Made by a program: the position numbers and the translations under genes. Shown piece by piece: positions 1 to 5,152 of a DNA stretch of 5,594 bases; position 1 is the stretch's first letter, and each line of letters begins with the position of its first letter. This DNA comes from an uncultured Clostridia bacterium (GTDB lineage Bacteria > Bacillota > Clostridia > Oscillospirales > Oscillospiraceae), in NCBI GenBank assembly GCA_945927915.1, contig CAMEMX010000105.1, positions 1 through 5,594 on the forward strand, written 5' to 3'. The notes under the pieces are model-generated. The model was given only the letters and a program-made list of their open reading frames with translations. It was not told the origin of the DNA and did not search any database.

Positions 1-27
1 TTAAATACTTTGATTCTTACTTACTGC

Positions 28-75
28 GCAACGCTCGCCTTACCGTACCTCTGTACGCCGACAGGCGAGCGTTGC
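28..75. repeat. Long perfect inverted repeat, probable stem-loop
   Basis: Thirteen bases at 28-40 (GCAACGCTCGCCT) are exactly complementary to 63-75. The 22-nt loop holds a second small stem (CGTAC at 44-48 with GTACG at 53-57, loop CTCT). On the plus strand the stem is followed by a moderately T-rich tail (TTGTCTTTCG). It could therefore terminate a plus-strand gene lying left of the window. The minus-strand side has no T-run, so it is less likely to serve the lysozyme gene, which has its own terminator at 121-151. The role is inferred; the pairing is directly visible. Confidence 0.6.
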
Positions 76-120
76 TTGTCTTTCGAACTTTCTTGACCGT
101 CTATATTATTTCAAAAACAG

Positions 121-151
121 AGAAAACGCCCTGACGTGCGGGGCGTTTTCT
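121..151 (-). terminator. Intrinsic terminator of the SLH-lysozyme gene
   Basis: GAAAACGCCC at 122-131 pairs perfectly with GGGCGTTTTC at 141-150, and A121-T151 adds an eleventh pair. The loop is 9 nt. Read on the minus strand, the hairpin starts 7 nt after the TAA of the 159-2342 gene. The GC core is followed by GTTTTC inside the stem and then CTGTTTTTG, giving a U-rich 3' side. Because the stem ends in A/T runs on both sides it may also work on the plus strand. Confidence 0.8.
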
Positions 152-158
152 TCATTTG

Positions 159-2342
159 TTATTCCCCTGTGGCAACGAAGGTATCGTAGAAGACCGAGAT
201 CATCTTCGCGCATTGGGCGCGGGTGGCGCTGCCGCGCGGCAGCAGCTTGCCGTTGTCGCCGCCGACGATGGCGTTGGCGACCGCCCAGCGCATCGGCGCT
301 TCGGCGTATGCCGCGACCGTCGCCGCATCTTCAAAGGCCGAAAGCTCGCTCAACGCGGTCACATCGTAGCCGCAGCGCTCGGCGTAGCGGTAGAGCATCG
401 TGGTGAGCTGCTCCCGCGTCACGTCGTTCGTCAGACCGAACTCCGTCTCCGTGACGCCGTTGACCACGCCCGTTGCATAGGCCCAGTCGACCGCGTCGGA
501 ATACCACTGGCCCGCGGGCACGTCGGTGAAGGGCGCCCGTTCGGTCACGGCAGGGCTGCCCGCGATGCGGTAGAGCACCGTGACGAGCATGGCGCGGGTC
601 ATGGTGCTTTCGGGCGCGAATTCCGTCTCGCTCACGCCGCCGAACAGCTTCAGCTCCACGGCGCGCAGCACCCATTCATAGTACCACGCGCTCGTCGGAA
701 CGTCGGCAAAGGGATTCTCCGGCGCGGGCGGGTCTTCGGGGTCGGGCGTGGGCTCAGGCACAGGCTCGTCGCTCTGCTCCCACTGCGCATAGAGCGTGTA
801 GGTGCCGTAGGCGGGCGCAAGCGTTTCCACGGTATATTCTTTGCCGCCCTGCAGCTTGTCATACCAGCCGGTGAGCTTGTAGCCCTCGCGCGTCGCCGTC
901 GGGAGCTTTGCAAGCGGCTCGCCCGTCATATAGTACCGGAAGGCGTATTCCGGCTCGCCCTTGGCGCCGTTATAGATGATGCAGAGATACTTTTTGGTGT
1001 TCTGGGTGTAATCCCCGAAGAGGTAGAGGTTCGCCTCGTCCATGCGGCGGCGGGCAAGACCGGACAGCACGCTGCCGCCCGCTCTGCACCAGCTTCCGAT
1101 GGTGTTGACGAAGCCCAGCTCGTCATAGCCGCCATAGAGGAAATACTGATAGATCGTGTATTTCTCGTTCATCCACTGCTGGCCGAGGTTATAGGTGAAG
1201 CTGATGATCGCGTCATACTGCGCCTGCGTGTGCTCCACGGTGGATTTTTCCAGCAGCTTGTCGATGACCTTCTCAAAATCCGCCAGCATGACGCGCAGAA
1301 GGTAGTCGGCCTCCTCCTCGGTGATGCCGTTTTCGCGGTATTCCTCCAGCTTGTCGTCCGGGCAGCGGCTGCCGTAGCCGACGCTGTACTGTCCGTAGTC
1401 CCACATGGGATACTCGACGAAGCCCTCGTGATCCTTGATGAACTGCACGCCGGCCTCGGTGGTTTTCAGCTCCGGCGGCTCCGGCAGAGGCTCCGGGCCG
1501 GGACCGGGATCGGTCGCGCCCGGCTCGTTCGGATTCTCGACCGCACTGTCCGACCAGTGAGCGTAGACCGTGTAGTTCTGCGACACGGTGTCGGAATTGC
1601 ACAGGTGCGAGCCGCCGCTTGACGCGGTATACCAGCCGGCAAAGTATTTCCCGTCGCGGCTGGCGGTGGGGAGGGCGGCGTATGTAGCGCCGTAGGCATA
1701 GCACAGGACGGTGTTGTCGTCGAGCGTGCCGCCGTTGGCGTTGAAGATCACATAGCGGAAAGCCGCGTCGCACACGCCCGTGTAGCTGCCGTAGAGGAAG
1801 AGCTTGATCTCACGGATGCGGCGGTTGAGCCGCTGCTGCGAGAGGCTGCCGTCCGAGCCCTTGACCCAGGAGCAAAAGGCGTTGGCAAGCTGGACGTCCG
1901 TATATTCCCCGGCGGCGATGACCTTTTCGATCTGATAGCCGGAGGTCAGCATCGTGCTGCCGTAGGCCATCACGAGGTCGACCAGCGCGTCAAACTGCTG
2001 CTGGTTCAGCGTCAGGTCATAGCGCGCGATGAAGTCGTTGACGTTCTGCTCCGCAGCGGCAAGCTGCGCCGTGCCGCCGTAGCTGCCGCCCATCATCTCG
2101 TTGACAAAGGCGATGCCCTCGGCGCTCGTCACAAAGCTCTGTGGCACCGTTTTATTCTCCTGCGCTTCCTCCGCGTCCGGAAGGGCGGTCTCTGCCTCGA
2201 CCGGCGGCTGGCTCTGCTCCGGTTCCGTTTGCGGCGCAGTCGTTTCCGCCGCGGGCTCGTCGCCCCCGACGGCAAAGGCCGGCTGTATCATTCCCGCGAG
2301 CAGCGTCGCCGCAAGCAGGAGGCAGCATAGGAATCGTCTCAT
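159..2342 (-). CDS. Exported SLH-anchored protein with two lysozyme-like (GH24) modules and InlB-type repeats
   Basis: The product has 727 residues. The ATG start at 2342 is preceded by ACAGGAGTGAAACT, a good ribosome binding site. Residues 1-24 are a signal peptide (MRRF, hydrophobic core, AFA cleavage site). An acidic, Pro/Thr/Glu-rich linker runs to about 68. Residues about 70-187 are a degenerate GH24-like module, and about 197-263 are an InlB/Flg_new-type repeat (NANGG...FAGWYT...YAHW). A Pro-rich linker follows. Residues about 295-443 are a fuller GH24 module with Glu306, Asp315, Ser320 and GYG at 322-324. A second, weaker repeat lies at about 451-521 (GYKLTGWY...LYAQW). After another Pro/Glu linker come three SLH domains (about 543-597, 603-658, 668-722). 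GH24 enzymes cleave the MurNAc-GlcNAc bond of peptidoglycan, and SLH domains hold proteins to secondary wall polymers. I infer a wall-bound muramidase or wall-binding protein. In module 1 Met84 occupies the place of the catalytic Glu and the active-site strands are missing, so it is probably inactive. The gene stands alone, with its own promoter and terminator. Confidence 0.9.
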   Translation of the reverse strand: MRRFLCCLLLAATLLAGMIQPAFAVGGDEPAAETTAPQTEPEQSQPPVEAETALPDAEEAQENKTVPQSFVTSAEGIAFVNEMMGGSYGGTAQLAAAEQNVNDFIARYDLTLNQQQFDALVDLVMAYGSTMLTSGYQIEKVIAAGEYTDVQLANAFCSWVKGSDGSLSQQRLNRRIREIKLFLYGSYTGVCDAAFRYVIFNANGGTLDDNTVLCYAYGATYAALPTASRDGKYFAGWYTASSGGSHLCNSDTVSQNYTVYAHWSDSAVENPNEPGATDPGPGPEPLPEPPELKTTEAGVQFIKDHEGFVEYPMWDYGQYSVGYGSRCPDDKLEEYRENGITEEEADYLLRVMLADFEKVIDKLLEKSTVEHTQAQYDAIISFTYNLGQQWMNEKYTIYQYFLYGGYDELGFVNTIGSWCRAGGSVLSGLARRRMDEANLYLFGDYTQNTKKYLCIIYNGAKGEPEYAFRYYMTGEPLAKLPTATREGYKLTGWYDKLQGGKEYTVETLAPAYGTYTLYAQWEQSDEPVPEPTPDPEDPPAPENPFADVPTSAWYYEWVLRAVELKLFGGVSETEFAPESTMTRAMLVTVLYRIAGSPAVTERAPFTDVPAGQWYSDAVDWAYATGVVNGVTETEFGLTNDVTREQLTTMLYRYAERCGYDVTALSELSAFEDAATVAAYAEAPMRWAVANAIVGGDNGKLLPRGSATRAQCAKMISVFYDTFVATGE

Positions 2343-2353
2343 AGTTTCACTCC

Positions 2354-2395
2354 TGTCGGAATTATGTCAATTCTATTTTATCAGAGAATCCGACA
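2354..2395. repeat. Inverted repeat flanking the -10 region of the SLH-lysozyme promoter
   Basis: TGTCGGA at 2354-2360 is exactly complementary to TCCGACA at 2389-2395, with 28 nt between. With one bulged base the match extends to TGTCGGATT against AATTCCGACA (minus strand). One arm lies in the -35/-10 spacer and the other just downstream of the expected transcription start. The repeat thus brackets the -10 box and could be an operator. It could also be chance, since the arms are short. Confidence 0.35.
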
Positions 2396-2403
2396 TTCGT
2401 CAA
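2375..2403 (-). promoter_or_regulatory. Sigma-A type promoter of the SLH-lysozyme gene
   Basis: On the minus strand the -35 TTGACG (2403-2398) and the -10 TAAAAT (2380-2375) are separated by exactly 17 nt. Each matches consensus at 5 of 6 positions. The expected start near 2368 gives a leader of about 26 nt that carries the AGGAG ribosome binding site. Confidence 0.75.
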
Positions 2404-2435
2404 GCATTCGACGACGCGTTACAGCGCGCCAGGGC

Positions 2436-2459
2436 AAAAAATAATTACAAAAAAGTAAC
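2436..2459 (-). terminator. Possible weak terminator after the alpha/beta hydrolase gene
   Basis: Just past the TAA at 2463, the minus strand reads GTTAC, six T, GTAAT, then TATTTTTTG. The stem is only five pairs and A/T-rich, with one G-U pair, but a U-run follows it directly. It is the only terminator-like element in the 120-nt gap between the hydrolase and the SLH-lysozyme gene. The weak stem means read-through is plausible. Confidence 0.3.
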
Positions 2460-2462
2460 AAA

Positions 2463-3365
2463 TTACAGCAACTTTTCCAAAAACGCCCAGACATCGGCAT
2501 AGACCAGCGCGTGGTTGTCCTCGTTCAGGATCTCGTGGCGACCGTCATACAGGCGCAGCGACACGTTCTTCATGCCGCTTTTGCGGAACTGCGCTGCCGT
2601 CTTTTCCACGCCCTTGCCCATCGCGCCGACGGGGTCGCTCTTGCCCGCGATGAAGAAAACAGGGAGATTCTTGGGCATGGAACGCAGATTGGATTTTTTC
2701 TGAATCAGGGCGATACCGCCGAGCATATCCTGAGAAAGGCCGACGGTGGCGGCGCCGCCGCAGAGCGGGTCGGCGTCGTAGCGCTCGACGACCTCGCGGT
2801 TCGAGCAGATCCATGCGTTCGGGCTCTGCGCGTCCCCGAATTTGGCGTTATAGGCGCCGAAGATCAGCTTATTGAGCAGACGGCTGTGTCCCTTTGCCCC
2901 AACGCGGCATTTTTCCAGCGCGCACAGCGCCTTGCCCGCGCACAGGGCGGGCGTGGGCTGCCAGCCCGTTCCGCAGATGACCGCGCCGCGCAGCTCCATG
3001 TCCGGGTGGCGGAACAGGAGCGTGCGCGTGAGGAACGAGCCCATGCTGTGCCCGAAGAGGAAATACGGCACGCCGGGCTGCTGCGCGCGGGTGCGGCGCA
3101 GCAGCTCGAAAGAATCCTCCGCCGCGTTTTCCCAGCCGCCCTCAAAGTAGAGCGGCGTGCCGCTTGACCTGCCGTGTCCCATGTGATCCTCCGCGACGAC
3201 CAGCACGCCGTGGCCGGTCAGAAACCGCGCGAAGTCGTCATAGCGCGGCGCGTACTCTGCGATGCCGTGGATGATCTGCACCACCGCAACGGGCGCACCC
3301 TCCGGCTCCCAGCGGTAGGCGTGGATCGTTCCGCCGCCCTTCGACGGATAGTCAAATTCCTTCAT
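2463..3365 (-). CDS. Alpha/beta hydrolase, monoacylglycerol lipase-like (serine hydrolase, Hydrolase_4 type)
   Basis: The product has 300 residues, with no signal peptide or membrane segment, so it is cytoplasmic. The nucleophile elbow GHSMG puts the catalytic Ser at 107. Asp244 (GKSDPVG) and His277 (GRHEILNE) complete the triad, and HG at 33-34 supplies the oxyanion-hole region. The early block HGIAEYAPRY and the pattern ED-HMGHGRSSG (59-69) are typical of monoacylglycerol lipase/lysophospholipase relatives, so the substrate is probably a lipid ester or other small ester. The exact substrate cannot be read from sequence. The start at 3365 is chosen because TGGAGGAAAAATT lies directly before it. 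A start 11 codons upstream would have no ribosome binding site and would run through the palindrome at 3381-3396. The gene is divergent from the small membrane protein gene and lies downstream of coaX on the same strand. A separate promoter is not clear, so some read-through from coaX is possible. Confidence 0.9.
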   Translation of the reverse strand: MKEFDYPSKGGGTIHAYRWEPEGAPVAVVQIIHGIAEYAPRYDDFARFLTGHGVLVVAEDHMGHGRSSGTPLYFEGGWENAAEDSFELLRRTRAQQPGVPYFLFGHSMGSFLTRTLLFRHPDMELRGAVICGTGWQPTPALCAGKALCALEKCRVGAKGHSRLLNKLIFGAYNAKFGDAQSPNAWICSNREVVERYDADPLCGGAATVGLSQDMLGGIALIQKKSNLRSMPKNLPVFFIAGKSDPVGAMGKGVEKTAAQFRKSGMKNVSLRLYDGRHEILNEDNHALVYADVWAFLEKLL

Positions 3366-3372
3366 AATTTTT

Positions 3373-3377
3373 CCTCC
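3373..3377 (-). promoter_or_regulatory. Ribosome binding site that fixes the hydrolase start
   Basis: GGAGG on the minus strand lies 7 nt before the ATG at 3365. The competing in-frame start at 3398 has no purine-rich motif at the right distance. This supports the 300-residue form. Confidence 0.85.
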
Positions 3378-3380
3378 ACA

Positions 3381-3396
3381 GTCCGATTTATCGGAC
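3381..3396. promoter_or_regulatory. Palindrome in the divergent intergenic region, candidate operator
   Basis: GTCCGATTTATCGGAC has perfect 7-nt arms (GTCCGAT/ATCGGAC) around a TT centre. It lies between the divergent hydrolase and small-membrane-protein genes. It covers the -35 position (about 3385-3390) of the plus-strand promoter and lies just upstream of the hydrolase ribosome binding site. That is where a repressor or activator dimer would affect one or both genes. It could instead form a short hairpin in the hydrolase leader. No regulator is encoded next to it in the window. Confidence 0.5.
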
Positions 3397-3404
3397 ACTA
3401 CATT

Positions 3405-3413
3405 TGGTACAAT
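3405..3413 (+). promoter_or_regulatory. Extended -10 promoter of the small membrane protein gene
   Basis: TGGTACAAT holds TG, one base, then TACAAT (3408-3413), a 5/6 match to TATAAT. The -35 position 17 nt upstream is GATTTA, a poor match, which fits the extended -10 class. A start near 3420 would give a leader of about 23 nt containing AAAGGAG. Confidence 0.55.
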
Positions 3414-3442
3414 GCGTACATCAGACGAAAGGAGCCACCGAT

Positions 3443-3607
3443 ATGAACAACATGATCGACTTAGTCCCCTATCTGCCCCGCGAAGCCGCCGCAGCCAGAC
3501 GCCGCAGACGCTTCGGCAGCATCGCCGCCTTCATCGAGAGCATCGTGACGCTGTGCATCGGTGTCGGCTTTTTCCTGTTTCTGGCAGCGTTTTTCGCCGT
3601 TATCTGA
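3443..3607 (+). CDS. Small basic single-pass membrane protein, 54 aa, function unknown
   Basis: I do not recognise a family. The ATG at 3443 follows GAAAGGAGCCACCGAT, a good ribosome binding site. An upstream in-frame ATG at 3404 has none and overlaps the promoter. Residues 1-18 are mixed and end in an Ala run, 19-23 are five arginines, and about 25-54 form a continuous hydrophobic stretch (IAAFIESIVTL...FFLFLAAFFAVI) reaching the C-terminus. The positive-inside rule suggests the N-terminus is cytoplasmic, with one helix in the membrane. Codon use is GC-rich at third positions like its neighbours, which supports a real gene. It is divergent from the hydrolase and convergent with coaX. Its last 8 nt overlap the coaX 3' end, so its transcript must be antisense to coaX unless it ends at once, and no terminator is visible. 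It was probably missed in many annotations because of its size. Confidence 0.7.
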   Translation: MNNMIDLVPYLPREAAAARRRRRFGSIAAFIESIVTLCIGVGFFLFLAAFFAVI

Positions 3608-4367
3608 CATTGCGCCGGTAGAGCAGGCGCAGGCCCTTGAGCATCAGGCCGCCGTCGTAGATCACCTCGCGGCGGCACAGGGGGATGACGAATTTGGCGA
3701 TGCCGCCGGTGGCGATGACCTTGACGGGCGTGCCAAGCTCCTGCTCCATGCGCTCGAGCAGGCCGTCGAGCATCGCGGCAGCGCCAAACATGATGCCGCT
3801 GCGCATGGAGTCGCGGGTGTTTTTGCCGATGGCGCGCTGCGGGCGGTCGAGGCTGATGCCCGGAAGCTGGGCGGTGCGGCCCGTGAGCGCCTCCATGGAG
3901 ATCTTCACGCCCGGGCAGATGCAGCCGCCGACGAACGCGCCGTCGCAGTCGATGGCGGTGATGGTCGTGGCCGTGCCCATGTCAACGAGCAGCAGCGGCG
4001 CGCCGTACTCCGCGATGGCGGCGACCGCCGCGACGATGAGGTCGCTGCCGACCTCGGCGGGATTCTCCATGCGGATGTTGAGTCCCGTCTTGATGCCGGG
4101 GCCGACGACGAGGCAGCTTTTGCCCGTCAGCTTGCGGATGGCTGTCCTGAACGAGTTCAGCACGGGCGGCACGACGGACGAGATGATGCTCCCGTCGATT
4201 TTTTCCGGTGCGACGTCAAACAGGCTGAGCATGGTCTTCAGCTCCGCGCAGTATTGATCCGAGGTTTTGATGAGGTCGGTCGCCATGCGCGCCTCAAACA
4301 GGATCTCGTCGTTCTCAAAGCAGCCGAGAACGATGTTGGTATTGCCGATGTCAACCGCTAAAACCAT
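3600..4367 (-). CDS. coaX: Type III pantothenate kinase (CoaX)
   Basis: The product has 255 residues, the usual CoaX length. It phosphorylates pantothenate with ATP to 4'-phosphopantothenate, the first committed step of coenzyme A synthesis in the cytoplasm. The fold is the ASKHA (acetate kinase/actin-like) type. Visible signatures are DIGNTN at 6-11 (phosphate loop with catalytic Asp6), GPGIKTGL at 89-96, NPAEVGSDL at 102-110 (pantothenate and metal site, Asp109), VDMGTATT at 128-135 (Asp129) and ATGGIAK at 219-225. The family is known to need a monovalent cation and to resist CoA feedback. The start at 4367 is chosen from the preceding GGAGGAGTAACA and because DIGNTN must sit near the N-terminus. 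The longer open frame to 4565 is just the upstream gene read in another frame. The gene follows the phosphoesterase gene by 2 nt and is surely co-transcribed with it. Its stop overlaps the convergent small gene by 8 nt. Confidence 0.96.
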   Translation of the reverse strand: MVLAVDIGNTNIVLGCFENDEILFEARMATDLIKTSDQYCAELKTMLSLFDVAPEKIDGSIISSVVPPVLNSFRTAIRKLTGKSCLVVGPGIKTGLNIRMENPAEVGSDLIVAAVAAIAEYGAPLLLVDMGTATTITAIDCDGAFVGGCICPGVKISMEALTGRTAQLPGISLDRPQRAIGKNTRDSMRSGIMFGAAAMLDGLLERMEQELGTPVKVIATGGIAKFVIPLCRREVIYDGGLMLKGLRLLYRRNVR

Positions 4368-4369
4368 TG

Positions 4370-4846
4370 TTACTCCTCCAAATAAAGTTCTTTTACGCAG
4401 CATTTCACCGCGCCGTTTTCCAGCTCCACGATGCCGTAGCCCGGTGCGCGTCCGCCGCACGCGCCCGGATTGAGCAGCCACAGGCCGTCCTCCAGCGCGC
4501 ACAGGGCGCGGTGCGTATGACCGAACAGAGCGACCTGCGCCTCCTTCTCCCGCGCGGCGTAGCACAGGCGCAAAAGCCCCGTTTTGACACCGTAGCGGTG
4601 ACCGTGGACGGCAAGAATGCGCACCTTGCCGAAATGCAGCACCGCCTGCTCCGGCGTCACGTCGTCATAATAGTCGCAGTTGCCGCGCACGCGGTACAGC
4701 GGCAGATACGGACACTCCTGCGCGATGGCGTCGGCGTCCGCCGCGTGATCTCCGAGGTGGACGACCGCATCCGGGCGCTCCTTTCGGATCGCAAGGAGCA
4801 TATGCTCCGTCTCCCGGTGCGAATCAGACAGCACAAGCAGCTTCAT
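4370..4846 (-). CDS. Calcineurin-like metallophosphoesterase, YfcE/MJ0936 type
   Basis: The product has 158 residues, typical of the short single-domain YfcE/MJ0936 phosphodiesterase group. These are cytoplasmic, Mn/Ni-dependent enzymes that hydrolyse phosphodiesters in vitro; the natural substrate is usually unknown. All metal-site motifs are present: DSH (Asp8, His10), GDH (Asp33), GNCD (Asn56), HGH (His81) and GHTH (His110, His112), with NPGACGG at 126-132 near the end. It is therefore expected to be active. The ATG at 4846 has AAAGGGTGACGCT before it and starts MKLLVLSDSH, the standard family N-terminus. A TTG six codons upstream lacks its own ribosome binding site. It is the first gene of an operon with coaX, whose ribosome binding site lies inside this gene's last codons, so the two are probably translationally coupled. 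I see no direct biochemical link to CoA synthesis. Confidence 0.93.
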   Translation of the reverse strand: MKLLVLSDSHRETEHMLLAIRKERPDAVVHLGDHAADADAIAQECPYLPLYRVRGNCDYYDDVTPEQAVLHFGKVRILAVHGHRYGVKTGLLRLCYAAREKEAQVALFGHTHRALCALEDGLWLLNPGACGGRAPGYGIVELENGAVKCCVKELYLEE

Positions 4847-4857
4847 AGCGTCACCCT

Positions 4858-4886
4858 TTTCCAAGTATTTGCATAGAGTATATTAT
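4858..4886 (+). promoter_or_regulatory. Promoter of the plus-strand small-protein cluster
   Basis: The -10 TATTAT (4881-4886) is a 5/6 match. It lies 17 nt from TTTCCA (4858-4863), a 4/6 match to TTGACA. A start near 4893 gives a leader of about 23 nt with AGGGAGG. The -10 is almost the same sequence as the -10 of the opposite promoter, and the -35 sits at the edge of the phosphoesterase ribosome binding site. Confidence 0.55.
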
Positions 4887-4910
4887 ACCAGATCGTCGAA
4901 AGGGAGGCAA
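4882..4910 (-). promoter_or_regulatory. Promoter of the phosphoesterase-coaX operon
   Basis: The minus strand reads TGGTATAAT, a perfect TATAAT -10 (4887-4882) with an extended TG element. It lies 17 nt from the -35 TTGCCT (4910-4905), a 4/6 match. Start is expected near 4875, giving a leader of about 29 nt. This is the strongest promoter match in the window. The -35 overlaps the ribosome binding site of the divergent gene at 4916. Confidence 0.75.
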
Positions 4911-4915
4911 TCGCT

Positions 4916-5152
4916 ATGAAGCAAGATTCACAGAAAATTCCGCAGTTTTCCGCCGAGCAGATCCGGCAGGTGCTCACCTCCCCGGAGGGAAAGCAGCTCA
5001 TCGCGCTTCTGAACCGCGACGGCGGCAAGGGCTTGCAGCAAGCGGCGGCGGAATACCGCAAGGGCAATCTCGCAGGTGCGCAGGACGCCCTGCGGCCGCT
5101 GGTCGGGACGGCGGAGGCGGACGCGCTCCTGAAAAAAATCAGCGGAAGGTAG
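4916..5152 (+). CDS. Small uncharacterised protein, 78 aa, first of a small-protein cluster
   Basis: I do not recognise a named family. The ATG at 4916 follows AAAGGGAGGCAATCGCT, a strong ribosome binding site. The protein is hydrophilic with no signal peptide or membrane segment. It is predicted mostly helical: FSAEQIRQVLTSPEGKQLIALL (10-32), then GKGLQQAAAEYRKGNLAGAQDAL (37-59) and a C-terminal helix with GTAEADALLKKI. The SPEGKQLIALL region resembles in style the SDPDSMAQIMSF region of the next gene, so the two could be distant relatives; this is inference. It is divergent from the phosphoesterase-coaX operon. It ends in TAG, immediately followed in the same frame by the GTG of the next ORF, so the two are probably translationally coupled. 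Confidence 0.8.
   Translation: MKQDSQKIPQFSAEQIRQVLTSPEGKQLIALLNRDGGKGLQQAAAEYRKGNLAGAQDALRPLVGTAEADALLKKISGR

Noticed and set aside
81..120. TTGACC and TATATT near 93-107 as a plus-strand promoter
   Set aside because: The two boxes are only a few bases apart instead of about 17, and no plus-strand gene follows.
156..1622. 488-codon open frame on the plus strand, opposite the SLH-lysozyme gene
   Set aside because: It is antisense to a gene with clear domains, signal peptide, promoter and terminator. It has no good ribosome binding site, and its product is a low-complexity Arg/Ala/Val/His-rich sequence typical of GC-rich shadow frames. It also starts next to the terminator hairpin.
2343..2370. 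Second -35-like TTGACA (2370-2365, minus) in the SLH-lysozyme leader
   Set aside because: The matching -10 would fall on the start codon region and reads AAACTA, so it cannot drive this gene. The TTGACG/TAAAAT pair upstream is far better.
2511..3167. 218-codon plus-strand open frame opposite the hydrolase gene
   Set aside because: The hydrolase on the other strand has a full catalytic triad. This frame has no recognisable domain and no ribosome binding site.
3366..3398. Eleven-codon N-terminal extension of the hydrolase (start at 3398)
   Set aside because: There is no ribosome binding site before 3398, the extension runs through the palindrome, and GGAGG is ideally placed for the ATG at 3365.
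3561..4361. 266-codon plus-strand open frame opposite coaX
   Set aside because: It is the antisense of coaX, whose motifs are unmistakable. The product is rich in Asp, Ala, His and Arg without family features.
4368..4565. 66-codon N-terminal extension of coaX
   Set aside because: It is an Arg/Gly-rich out-of-frame reading of the phosphoesterase gene. The CoaX family begins a few residues before DIGNTN, and a strong ribosome binding site precedes 4367.
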